This document shows positions 17,153 through 25,310 of a DNA stretch of 45,970 nucleotides, piece by piece (the stretch's first letter is position 1; every line of letters begins with the position of its first letter). The position numbers and the translations under genes are program-made. Source of the DNA: Nocardiopsis prasina DSM 43845 (GTDB taxonomy: Bacteria > Actinomycetota > Actinomycetes > Streptosporangiales > Streptosporangiaceae); the NCBI RefSeq assembly GCF_000341265.1, contig NZ_ANAE01000141.1:29709-75678 (forward strand), in the 5' to 3' direction. The notes under the pieces are model-generated. The model had not been told where the DNA came from, ran no database searches, and worked only from the letters and a program-made list of their open reading frames with translations.

Positions 17153-18742
17153 TTACCAGGCGGGGCAGGACAGCCCGGACTCCGGGACCGCCCCTTCCAG
17201 CAGGTAGGCGTCCACGGCGGCGTCCACGCACTCCATGCCGTAGCCGTAGGCGGTGTGGCCCGCGCCCTCGTAGGTGACCAGGGTGGCGGTGGCCAGCTGG
17301 CCGGTCAGCTCCTCGGCCCAGGTGTAGGGGGTGGCCGGGTCCCCGAGCGTGCCGACCACGAGGATCGGCGGGGCGTCGGGGGCGGAGAACCCGGTGGGCG
17401 CCTCCTCGGTGTCCACCCAATAGGCGCACGGCAACTGCTCCCACACGAGGTCGGCTCCGAAGTAGGGGGACTCCGCGGCCGCGCGCTGGGCCGCCTCCCG
17501 GTAGTCGTCGGCGTCGGTCGGGTCGGCGCGGTCCGCGCAGTTGACGGCGGTCAGGGCGGCCTCGGTGTCCTCGAAGACGCCGGGTTCCTCGGGCTCGTCC
17601 GACTCCTCGGCCTCCTCCTCGTCCTGGGCGAAGGTCTGGTCGTAGAGGCGTTCCAGCTGGGGTCCGGCGCCGTGGACGTCCTGGTCCAGAGCTGCGAGGG
17701 TCTGGGCCAGCTCGCGCCAGGCGACCTCGTCGTAGAGCTGGAGGCTCACCATGGTCAGCAGCGTGTCACCGTTCACCGGCCAGCCCTGGACCATGGGCGG
17801 ATCGGCGTCGAGCCGGTCGAGGAGGTCCCCCATCCGAGCGTCGGCGGTGGCCGCGTCGTCGAACGGGCAACTGGGGGCGTACCCGCACTCCTCCACGAAC
17901 AGGTCCCATGCGCCCTGGAAGGCCACTGCCTGATCGGCGGCGACCTCCACGTTGGGGCGCTCGGTCTCCACCGCGCCGTCCAGGACCAGCGCGCGGGTGT
18001 TCTCCGGGTACGTCTCGGCGTACAGGGCACCGATGTAGGTGCCGTAGGAGAAGCCCGCGTAGGTCAGCCGCTCGTCACCCAGGGCGGCGCGGATCAGGTC
18101 GAGGTCGCGGACCACGTTGACGGTCCCCATGTTGGCGAGGAACTCCTCCCCCGCCGTCTCCGCGCACGCCTCGGCGTAGGCGCGGGCGGTGTCCGCCAGG
18201 GCGGAGAGTTCCGCGTCGGTGACGTTCTCGGGGTCGGCCACGGCGCGGCGGGCCTCGTCCATCGCGTACCAGTCGCCGCAGGCGAAGCCCTCGCTCTCGC
18301 CCACCCCGCGCGGGTCGAAGCCGACCAGGTCGAAGGCATCCTGGATCGGTGCGTCGAAGAGCGGGTGGTCGAGCATGTTCACCCCGGACTCTCCAGGGCC
18401 GCCGGGGTTGATCACCAGGGAGCCGATCCGCTCGTCTGCGGGGCCGCTGGCGGGCCGTCGGGCCAGGGCGAGGTCGACGGTGTCCCCGTCGGGGGCGGCG
18501 TGGTCGAGCGGCACGGTGAGGGTGCCGCACTCCAGCGTCTCCAGCCACTCCGGGTCGCCGTCCCAGTCCGGTGCGGCCTCCAGTTCCTCCTCACTCAGGC
18601 AGGGCGCCCAGTCGATGGTCCTCGGCGCCGACACGGGCGCGGCCTCGGCCTCCCCGTCGTCCTGCGCGGTGCACCCCGCGAGCAGGAGTACGAGCACGCC
18701 TCCCAGCGCGCCCGCCCGAACCCGACCACCAGTGATCCCCAT
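17153..18742 (-). CDS. Lipoprotein alpha/beta-hydrolase peptidase, S33 family
   Basis: A 529-aa paralogue of the adjacent gene with the same order of motifs: INPGGPGESGV, GFDPRGVGES, GFSYGTY nucleophile elbow, VVGTLGDPATPYTW and YEGAGHTAY. Its N-terminus ends in the lipobox LLAGC, so it should be a membrane-anchored lipoprotein rather than freely secreted. An acidic insertion (EEEAEESDEPEEP) near residue 370 is absent from the paralogue. The ATG at 18742 gives the best lipoprotein signal. Inverted GGTAAA...TTTACC (17128-17157) spans its stop codon. The pair probably arose by tandem duplication. Confidence 0.88.
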   Translation of the reverse strand: MGITGGRVRAGALGGVLVLLLAGCTAQDDGEAEAAPVSAPRTIDWAPCLSEEELEAAPDWDGDPEWLETLECGTLTVPLDHAAPDGDTVDLALARRPASGPADERIGSLVINPGGPGESGVNMLDHPLFDAPIQDAFDLVGFDPRGVGESEGFACGDWYAMDEARRAVADPENVTDAELSALADTARAYAEACAETAGEEFLANMGTVNVVRDLDLIRAALGDERLTYAGFSYGTYIGALYAETYPENTRALVLDGAVETERPNVEVAADQAVAFQGAWDLFVEECGYAPSCPFDDAATADARMGDLLDRLDADPPMVQGWPVNGDTLLTMVSLQLYDEVAWRELAQTLAALDQDVHGAGPQLERLYDQTFAQDEEEAEESDEPEEPGVFEDTEAALTAVNCADRADPTDADDYREAAQRAAAESPYFGADLVWEQLPCAYWVDTEEAPTGFSAPDAPPILVVGTLGDPATPYTWAEELTGQLATATLVTYEGAGHTAYGYGMECVDAAVDAYLLEGAVPESGLSCPAW

Positions 18743-18864
18743 GCCTTGTACGTCCCGCCGTCGCCACCCGCACGACCGGTCGGCCGCGACCCCATAGTGG
18801 AGCACCGGATGGGACGCCGCGAACCGGGCACCGGTTCGGGAAGGGGACGTGGATCACCGCGGGG

Positions 18865-21033
18865 TCAGAGCCTGCTGACGTCCGTGGCCAGTGCCCCGGT
18901 CGGGTCCGTCACGCCCGCAGGGTCCACTTCGAGGACCAGGGGGCACAGCGGCTCCCCGAACCGGAGTCCCGTGGCGGCGCCGCGTCCCGGGGCGGGCTGG
19001 GAGATCCAGTCCACCAGTTCACCGGCGCGGCTCACGTCCCGCCCCGGCCTGGTCAGGGCGACCACGGTGCCCGCCACGTCACAGCGCACGTTCAGGTGCG
19101 TGGTCGCCGCGAACACGCTCTGGGCCCAGGACCCCGGGCTCACGTCCCGCAGGGGCCCGTCCGGTGTGCGTCGGCGTTGGCGGGCCGGGGCCGCCAGCCC
19201 CACCGCGCGGTCGTCGAAGGTCAGGACCAGCCCGGGCCGTTCCTGCGCGGTGAGGAACCCCTCCGGGTCGGCGAGGGAGACGTCCCACCACACCCCGGTC
19301 GATCCCGAGGCGGCCGCGCTGAGCTCGGTCCTGGCGCGTTCCAGCAGTTCCACGTCCACCTGGTCGCGGGCGGCTCCGGTGACCACTTTCCCCAGTGGTG
19401 CGGTGAGGGGTGCGTACCCGGACAGCACCAGTGACCAGTCGATCCGGGCCCGGCCCTGGAGTTCGCGGCGGCCGTGCGTCAGGCACACCACGGCACGGTC
19501 CCGGGGCAGCTGGTAGGTGGCGCAGGCACCTCCGTGCCGTGCGGCCCTGGCCAGCCCGAGACTCATCGCCTTGGTACCGGTGGTGATGTCGACGACCACG
19601 GGTTGCCCGCCCTCGCGTTCGTGTTCGATCCAGCCCTGCACGGCCCGCTGGACCGCCGCGGAGTCGTAGCCGTCCACCGGGTCGGCGGCCAGCCGGACCC
19701 GGTCGCGGTAGCCCTCGGCGCGCAGGGTGGCGGCGTCGGCCGGAGGCGCGTCCGGCTGCTCGGCGGCGCGCAGGGCTCCGGCGGCGGCCTCCCGCACCCG
19801 GGCCCGCAGGCTCTGCCGGGAGGGCAGGACCAGCGCGCGGGCGGGACGGTGCGCGTGCAGGGCCGCGAGGGCGCCCAGGCGGCTGCCGCCCAGGGGTGTG
19901 ACCAGGAGCGGACCGTCCCCCGGGCCGGGGTGCAGGGCTGGTGGCGTGGGACCGGGGATCGCACCACCAGCGGGGTCGGGTGTCACCTTGGACCGGGGAA
20001 TGACGACGGGGACGGCGGGCCGCGGGGAGTCGGCCAGGCTCGGGAAGAAGGCGTCCCGTGCGGCCGCGAAGGTGGTGACGCGCTCGGTCAGGGCCTCCAG
20101 GTTCCACACGTGGACGTGGCGGGCGGTCAGCGCCGGGTTGTACGCGGTGACCTGTTCGCGCAGGTTCTCGACGACGGGGCCGGAGTAGACGAACAGAACG
20201 AGAGTGGCCCCGCCGAAGACCCGGCGGGCCTTGGCCACGGTCCAGCCGGCGCGGGCCACCACGTCCTCGGCCCGCGTCTTGGCCTCCACGCACAGCACCC
20301 GGTGGCGATGGCGCACCAGGATGTCGAAGTCGGCCACGGACCCGCCCGGGCGGTAGGGGTCGGCGACACGGCGGGAGCCGAGGACCTCGGTGTCGGGCCG
20401 CCCGCCCAGCAGGCGGCGCAGGTGGGACAGAACCCGGGCCTCCGCCGCGATCCCGTTGCGTTCGCTCTCGGGCAGGTTCGGATGGGCCCTTGCCAGGGCG
20501 GTGTCCCCTCCGTTCAGGAAGCGGCGCACCGGCTCCGGGTCGCGGTCACTCAACCAGTGGGCGCCGTGGACCCCGGCCAGGGTGCGCAGGTCGACCCCCT
20601 GGCAGCTCACCGGGTGGTCCGGGCGCGCGGTGTCGGCGGTGCGCAGCAGGTCGCTGTGGGAGTCCAGGTAGAACCGCCAGGCGCGGGCGTGCGACGGCAG
20701 CGCCTGCTCGTGGTGCAGCGCGGCGGCCACGCTCATCACCTTGGTTCCGCCGGTGTAGTCGAGGTACCAGGGTTTCCCGCCGAGTGCGCGGCGGACGGTG
20801 TCCAGGAGCCCGGTGACGCTGGCGGGGTCGTGCGGGTCGGCGCCCACGCTGAGGACGCGCACGGAGCGCTCCCCCGCGATACGGCCGACCGCCTCGGCGA
20901 CGCGGCGCGCCACGGGCAGGGTTCCGTCGCTACAGACCAGGAGCAGTTGGTCGACCGGCAGGGTCAGCGACGTGAGGAGGGCGGGGGTGGGGTTCTGGCC
21001 CACGAGAACGACGGCGACTCGGGGTGCGTCCAC
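18865..21033 (-). CDS. Can1-like CRISPR ancillary nuclease: two CARF-like domains plus PD-(D/E)xK
   Basis: A 722-aa protein. Residues 1-140 form a CARF-like Rossmann domain (VAVVLVGQNPTP, then LDYTGGTKVMS at about 91-101). Residues 190-330 contain a PD-(D/E)xK nuclease core (ADFDILV with D237, then VEAKT with E250-x-K252). Residues 375-535 repeat the CARF pattern (VVVDITTGTKAMSLG). The C-terminal 180 residues lack a visible catalytic set. This two-CARF, one-nuclease single chain resembles Can1 of Thermus, a nickase activated by cyclic tetra-adenylate from type III Cas10; Can2/Card1 have one CARF per chain and dimerise. The GTG at 21033 has GGAAAGGA just upstream. It is co-directional with the NLTPH gene and lies 2 kb from the cas operon. 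Confidence 0.8.
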   Translation of the reverse strand: MDAPRVAVVLVGQNPTPALLTSLTLPVDQLLLVCSDGTLPVARRVAEAVGRIAGERSVRVLSVGADPHDPASVTGLLDTVRRALGGKPWYLDYTGGTKVMSVAAALHHEQALPSHARAWRFYLDSHSDLLRTADTARPDHPVSCQGVDLRTLAGVHGAHWLSDRDPEPVRRFLNGGDTALARAHPNLPESERNGIAAEARVLSHLRRLLGGRPDTEVLGSRRVADPYRPGGSVADFDILVRHRHRVLCVEAKTRAEDVVARAGWTVAKARRVFGGATLVLFVYSGPVVENLREQVTAYNPALTARHVHVWNLEALTERVTTFAAARDAFFPSLADSPRPAVPVVIPRSKVTPDPAGGAIPGPTPPALHPGPGDGPLLVTPLGGSRLGALAALHAHRPARALVLPSRQSLRARVREAAAGALRAAEQPDAPPADAATLRAEGYRDRVRLAADPVDGYDSAAVQRAVQGWIEHEREGGQPVVVDITTGTKAMSLGLARAARHGGACATYQLPRDRAVVCLTHGRRELQGRARIDWSLVLSGYAPLTAPLGKVVTGAARDQVDVELLERARTELSAAASGSTGVWWDVSLADPEGFLTAQERPGLVLTFDDRAVGLAAPARQRRRTPDGPLRDVSPGSWAQSVFAATTHLNVRCDVAGTVVALTRPGRDVSRAGELVDWISQPAPGRGAATGLRFGEPLCPLVLEVDPAGVTDPTGALATDVSRL

Positions 21034-21079
21034 GCTTTTCCTTTCCGGACGCACCGTTTTCGGACGTCTCCCGACTACA

Positions 21080-21108
21080 GGAACGGGACCACAGTACTCA
21101 CCCGTTCC
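21080..21108. repeat. Perfect inverted repeat upstream of the Can1-like gene
   Basis: GGAACGGG (21080-21087) and CCCGTTCC (21101-21108) are perfect complements separated by 13 bases. They lie in the 84-base gap between the NLTPH gene and the CARF nuclease. A possible minus-strand -10, TACTGT, lies in the spacer. It could be an operator or intercistronic hairpin. It occurs once, so it is not evidence of a CRISPR array. Confidence 0.5.
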
Positions 21109-21117
21109 CGAAATGGA

Positions 21118-21504
21118 TCAGGGAAGTGAGTTTCCCACCCGGCACGCGGGGCCGCACTGGTAACCGTGCGCGCGCACCGGAACGGAGGTGAGGACGAAGG
21201 AGCGGCATCCGGTGACCACCCCCTTGTCGTCCCGTACGAGGTCGGAGGGGACGAGCAGGTCGTCCCGTTCCGGATGCGCCGAACTCACCACGGAGGAGAC
21301 GATGAACCAGACCCCCTCGGCGGGCGGCGGCAGGCGTGCCCTGGTGCGTTCCTCCGCCAGCAGCGGCACCCCCTCCACCTCGCTCAGCGGTACCCGTACC
21401 GCCTCGACTCTCGCTGGTTCAGTCGATCCGCGCCAGGTGCGGATCACCCGCGCATGCTCGTCGACGACCGTCACCTCGTGCGGAGTCAGATTGACCACGG
21501 ACAT
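21118..21504 (-). CDS. NLTPH-motif small protein of unknown function
   Basis: A 128-aa protein starting MSVVNLTPHEVTVVDE. Proteins opening with NLTPH occur in bacteria and phages and have no established function that I know of. Further conserved-looking parts are LPPPAEGVWFIVSSVV, DDLLVPSDLVRDDKGVVTGCRSF, and a C-terminal CGPAC. The ATG at 21504 places the NLTPH motif at the N-terminus, as in the family. It is co-directional with and 84 bases upstream of the CARF nuclease, so the two may share a transcript. A role in controlling or protecting against that effector is inference from position only. Confidence 0.75.
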   Translation of the reverse strand: MSVVNLTPHEVTVVDEHARVIRTWRGSTEPARVEAVRVPLSEVEGVPLLAEERTRARLPPPAEGVWFIVSSVVSSAHPERDDLLVPSDLVRDDKGVVTGCRSFVLTSVPVRAHGYQCGPACRVGNSLP

Positions 21505-21717
21505 CCGGCGACCTCCCGTAACACTCGATCCATGTCGGCCGCCCTCCACTCCGGGACGGGCGCGACGCACCCCGATCCGAGGTCCTCAACGCCATCTCTC
21601 GGACACCTGCAAGTTCCCTGGCGAATACCTTCACGGCCCTTTCTGGGGCCACTGTTACTCGTGACCGTTTCAGAATGGCCCCCAAGCACTTCCTCCATTC
21701 GGATTCCCCGCCGACAA

Positions 21718-21747
21718 TTGACAGCGCGCACCCGGTGGCCATATTTT
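21718..21747 (+). promoter_or_regulatory. Near-consensus housekeeping promoter of the 425-aa gene
   Basis: A perfect -35 TTGACA (21718-21723), an 18-base spacer and a -10 TATTTT (21742-21747). This is unusually strong for this GC-rich genome. Transcription would start near 21755, leaving a leader of about 110 bases before the GTG at 21866. Further TTGAC-like hexamers follow immediately downstream. Confidence 0.65.
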
Positions 21748-21818
21748 GTTGTTTGACCTCCCGTTGACGCAGGAGTGTCACCACCAGTCTCACGTCTCGA
21801 CAGCGCGTTTCCCCGGAA

Positions 21819-21841
21819 GGGCTGGGGGAGCGTCCCAGCCC
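21819..21841 (+). promoter_or_regulatory. Leader hairpin before the 425-aa gene
   Basis: GGGCTGGG (21819-21826) pairs with CCCAGCCC (21834-21841) around a 7-base loop. It ends about 10 bases before the GGGGAGAAGAG ribosome-binding site. It could tune translation or attenuate transcription. Confidence 0.4.
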
Positions 21842-21865
21842 CGGCACACCCGGGGAGAAGAGTTC

Positions 21866-23143
21866 GTGAGCAAGCATCACTGCTCCGCCGTGGAACTGTT
21901 CGGTTCGGCCGCCTTCCTGCGCGTGTTCACGCGTGTGTTGGGGTGTGGGCCCTGCTCCTCGGACGGAACAGCGCAGGGCTGCGCCGGTCACTCCGAGCAG
22001 TTCTTCGACTACGTCGACCTGTGCTTCGAGCACTGCCCGTGCCCGCGGCACCGGGGAGAGCCGACCAGCGTCATCGCCACACGCATGGCCAGCGTCTCGA
22101 ACGGCGCGGCGGGTGGCCGCGGCGTCCTTCCGGACGCTGACGCGGTTGGTGCCAAGGCCATGCCCGGGAGCGGGTGCACGGCCGAAGACGCCTTCGGCGT
22201 GCGCGCGGTCGCCTCAGTGGACCGCACCGCCGCCCACCGGCTGCGCGACGCCCTGGACGACGTCCGCCGTGACCGCTCGTACAAGAACCTGCGGCGCGTC
22301 TACCCGCAGCCCGCTCCCAACGGCAAGGTCCGCTGCGCCTTCTCCGAGCGCCCCCGGCGCTGGGCCCAGCGCCGCGACGTGGCCCGTGTCGCCACCGACA
22401 TCGTGGAACAGGAGGCGCTCGCCCTGCTGGTCCTGACGGCCGGTTGGGGCAACCCCGCCGCCGACCTGCCCGAGGACGTCCATCCCGGGGAGTCGGTGTC
22501 ATTCACCGAGGACGGCAGCGCGGTCCCCGTCGCCGACCTGCACGGGCGGTCACTCACGGCGGTCAGGGAACCCCCGATGGTCTCCACTGCCACCGGCGAC
22601 TACCTGCTGCGCAAACTCTCCGAACTGGCCGGAGGGCGCGACGCCGACGCGGGACGCACCCCGGACCAGCGCCGCCGCCTGCACCTGCGCCGACTGCTGC
22701 CGAACCTGACCGGCGAGGACGTGGCCCGGCGGCTGACCGGCGTCCTGGGGCGGATGGCCGTCACCATGCCCGGCCACTTCGAGCTGGTGCAGCGCGCCCG
22801 CGGGCGCGCCCGCAGCGCCCCCTACACCCCGGTCCCGGACCTGCCGGACGAGGAGGACTCAGACGCCTACGGTGACGGGGACCCGGACCCGTACGGGCCC
22901 CGGCGCGACGTGCCGCGCCAGGCCGAGCGGGCGTGGCTGGGCTGGCTCGCCCGTGAGCTCGCCGCCGAGGCTCAGGCCCACCGGGCGGCCTTCGACGCCG
23001 ACCCCCGTGGTTCCCTGGACGCCCTGTTGTGCCGTCTGCTGGAGGAGGGGCCCCGGGTGCCGGTGCCGTGGCGGGGAGCCCAGGACGACCCCGATCGCCG
23101 CGCCGACCTGTTGGAAGCCCTGGCGGACGCGGTCGACGACTGA
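21866..23143 (+). CDS. Unrecognised 425-aa protein with cysteine-rich N-terminus
   Basis: I do not recognise this family. The N-terminal 65 residues are rich in Cys and His (HHC, GCGPCSSDGTAQGC, LCFEHCPCPRHRG), with spacing suggestive of zinc or another metal. A less conserved-looking linker follows. The region from about residue 115 is helical and basic (DRTAAHRLRDALDDVRRDRS, FSERPRRWAQRRDVARVATD). A second helical block (about 255-320) precedes an acidic stretch (PDEEDSDAYGDGDPDP) and a C-terminal helical domain. Codon bias is strongly coding throughout. The GTG at 21866 has GGGGAGAAGAG before it. It runs against the cas operon, ending 28 bases from the last cas gene. Location suggests a CRISPR accessory or regulatory role, but nothing in the sequence proves it. 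Confidence 0.75.
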   Translation: MSKHHCSAVELFGSAAFLRVFTRVLGCGPCSSDGTAQGCAGHSEQFFDYVDLCFEHCPCPRHRGEPTSVIATRMASVSNGAAGGRGVLPDADAVGAKAMPGSGCTAEDAFGVRAVASVDRTAAHRLRDALDDVRRDRSYKNLRRVYPQPAPNGKVRCAFSERPRRWAQRRDVARVATDIVEQEALALLVLTAGWGNPAADLPEDVHPGESVSFTEDGSAVPVADLHGRSLTAVREPPMVSTATGDYLLRKLSELAGGRDADAGRTPDQRRRLHLRRLLPNLTGEDVARRLTGVLGRMAVTMPGHFELVQRARGRARSAPYTPVPDLPDEEDSDAYGDGDPDPYGPRRDVPRQAERAWLGWLARELAAEAQAHRAAFDADPRGSLDALLCRLLEEGPRVPVPWRGAQDDPDRRADLLEALADAVDD

Positions 23144-23171
23144 CGGCGCGGATGACGGCCCGTCGGCCCGA

Positions 23172-25310
23172 TCAGCCCGCGCCCGCCGCCGCGAAGCGCT
23201 CGGTGAGCGGAGGGAGCACCGGATACTCGGCGAACTGGCGCAGGGACATCACCGCCGTCTCCTCCCACGGCAGGCGCCCCCGCCAACGGCTGGCCAGGAG
23301 CACGTCCACCACCTGGTCCACCCCGCGCCAGTCGTCGGCGGAGCGCTCGCGCGCGATGGCGGCGGAGAAGGCGTCCAGGAAATCGCTGACCAGGCCCGGA
23401 GCGGCGCGGGTCACCCCGGAGGCCGGGTCCAGGGACAGGTCAGCGGCGCGGGCCCGGCGGTCCACCAGGTGGAGTTCGGGGCGCAGGTGCACGCTGCCCA
23501 TCCCGAGGGACTTGCCCATGCCGACCTTGTGCGCGTGCTCGGGGTCATGGGGATCGCCGCCCTCCACGGGGTTGTCCAGGAGCAGGGCGCGCAGGAGGGC
23601 GCCGAGTTCGGCGTCGGTCAGGTTGGTGAAGGTGACGCGTGAGCGCAGGACGAGGCCGTCGCGCAGGGGCACGATGTCGCGCTGGGTGTCCTCGGGTGGC
23701 GGAACGCGGGCGCCCCGGGGCAGCACGGTGATCCCGAGGTCGGCCTGGGCGCGTTCGTCGTAGCGCACAGGTGAGCCCAGCCGGGGGTCGTGCCGGTGCA
23801 GGTAGGTCTTGTAGCCGCCCAGGCGGATTCGACCCTCGTGGGACCACGTGACGACATCGGAGCGCTCCCCCGACACCTCAGGGCCCTGGACCAGGTAGTT
23901 GGCGAAGCAGCCGCGCTGCGGGGACAGGAGCCGTACGCGCAGGGCGGCGCCGTCCGGGTAGTCGAAATCGCCGCCCCCTCCCACGGCGTCGCCGAAGGAC
24001 ACCCGGCCCTTGAGCGCGCCGGCCTCCCCCGCGAACACGTCGGTGTCGCCGAACAGCGCGCGACACACGTCCACGGTGCGGCCGGCCCGCTCCGTGCGGT
24101 CGGGGTCGCCGTGCTGCGGGCCGAGCACGTCGGCGGGGACGGCCCGGCGGATCGGATCGTCGTCGCTGACCGCGACCCGGTAGCCGCCGGAGCGGCCGAA
24201 GGACACCACCCGGCCCGAGGGGTCGAGGTCGAACCAGACGGGCTCCAGCCCCCGGCGGGGCAGCCCCCCGCCACCGGCTCCGGCCACCGGCGGGCGGGCG
24301 GGCCGGTCGTCCCCGGTGCCCAGGGTGTCGGGGAAGGCGGCCCGCTGGTATCCGGTGATCTGCGCCGCCGACTCGAACAGTTCCACCAGCGACTCCGGGA
24401 CCGGGAGGCGACCGGTGCGCGGGTCCGGGGGCCGGGGGAACAGGTAGGCGTTGCGCCGCTCCTGCGCGGCGCTCCCGGTGAGCACCAGCAGGGCCGGGAT
24501 CACGCCGCCGGAACCGCCGTGGGCGGCGAGGTGGGAGCGCGCCTCGGGTTCGTCGGGGGCCACGGCCGCGATGCCGCGCCGTCCGCTCAGGTGTACCGCG
24601 TACACCCAGCGGTGCTGGAGGTGGCCGTGCTGTTCGTGGACGGTGGGCACGTAGGTGCCGTCCCGGGGCGGGTCCGGGAAGTCGGACACCCCGAAGTCCC
24701 AGGTGCGCAGGCTCTTGCGGAGTACGTCGAAGGTCACCTTGAGGGCCCGTCCGGGTTCGGGTTCCAGGATGGTGGCGGGGACCTCCACGGCGTACCAGCC
24801 CCCGTCCGCGGAGTCGCGGTAGAGGAAGCCCTGTCGGGTGCGGTGGCCCGCGCGGCGTCTGCGGTAGTGGTCGTGTCGCCTGGCCATGACCCGTCGGGCG
24901 CGGGCTGAGGGAGAACCGTCGGCGGCCCCGGCGTCCACGCGCACGGGTGCGCGGAAGAACAGCATGGGCGTGTTGACCGGGCCGCTCTCACCGCTGGTGA
25001 GCATGCGCAGCGTGTTGCGGACCAGGCCGCGCAGGGTGGAGCCCGGGACCAGTGGGAGGGAGCGGTCACCGTGCGGGAGTCGGGCGGAGGAGCGCGTGCG
25101 GCCGCGTCCCGGTGTCTGGCCGACGAACGTGGGGGTGAGCGTGGTGAGGGCGAGGTCGATCCAGCCCGAGTGGGTGCCCTCCACGGTGCGGTCGTGCGAG
25201 CGGAGCAGGGACGCGGTGTCGTGGTCGGGGTGCAGGGCGGTGGCGGGGACGGGGGCCTCGGCCAACCGGACCAGGCCGTAGGGGGCCGTGGCGCGGTGCG
25301 GATCCGACAT
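23172..25310 (-). CDS. RAMP-superfamily Cas protein, TIGR03986-like (type III-D)
   Basis: A 712-aa protein, last gene of the cas operon. The RAMP signature near residue 85 is PLVPGSTLRGLVRNTLRML, preceded by a strand (GWIDLALTTLTPTFVG). Near the C-terminus a glycine-rich loop follows the usual Cas7-type pattern (VGMGKSLGMGSVHL). Length and layout fit the TIGR03986 family, large RAMP proteins of type III loci that include two Cas7-like units and coat the crRNA backbone. The ATG at 25310 shares one base with the csx19 stop (TGATG), implying translational coupling. The longer open frame upstream is the shadow of csx19. Confidence 0.82.
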   Translation of the reverse strand: MSDPHRATAPYGLVRLAEAPVPATALHPDHDTASLLRSHDRTVEGTHSGWIDLALTTLTPTFVGQTPGRGRTRSSARLPHGDRSLPLVPGSTLRGLVRNTLRMLTSGESGPVNTPMLFFRAPVRVDAGAADGSPSARARRVMARRHDHYRRRRAGHRTRQGFLYRDSADGGWYAVEVPATILEPEPGRALKVTFDVLRKSLRTWDFGVSDFPDPPRDGTYVPTVHEQHGHLQHRWVYAVHLSGRRGIAAVAPDEPEARSHLAAHGGSGGVIPALLVLTGSAAQERRNAYLFPRPPDPRTGRLPVPESLVELFESAAQITGYQRAAFPDTLGTGDDRPARPPVAGAGGGGLPRRGLEPVWFDLDPSGRVVSFGRSGGYRVAVSDDDPIRRAVPADVLGPQHGDPDRTERAGRTVDVCRALFGDTDVFAGEAGALKGRVSFGDAVGGGGDFDYPDGAALRVRLLSPQRGCFANYLVQGPEVSGERSDVVTWSHEGRIRLGGYKTYLHRHDPRLGSPVRYDERAQADLGITVLPRGARVPPPEDTQRDIVPLRDGLVLRSRVTFTNLTDAELGALLRALLLDNPVEGGDPHDPEHAHKVGMGKSLGMGSVHLRPELHLVDRRARAADLSLDPASGVTRAAPGLVSDFLDAFSAAIARERSADDWRGVDQVVDVLLASRWRGRLPWEETAVMSLRQFAEYPVLPPLTERFAAAGAG

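Larger units (their letters stand above)
21505..21865. other. Divergent regulatory region between NLTPH gene and 425-aa gene
   Basis: These 361 bases contain no gene I can support. They are AT-richer than their surroundings around 21650-21770. They carry the near-consensus plus-strand promoter at 21718-21747 and a leader hairpin at 21819-21841. The promoter of the NLTPH-nuclease pair should also lie here, but I cannot place it. Confidence 0.6.

Noticed and set aside
15299..19516. A 1405-residue plus-strand open frame
   Set aside because: It is antisense to the two S33 peptidases and the CARF nuclease, whose motifs are clear on the minus strand; the product is repetitive Gly/Val/Arg.
21080..21108. 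29-base hairpin sequence looking like a single CRISPR repeat
   Set aside because: It occurs once, with no second copy or spacer; kept only as an inverted repeat.
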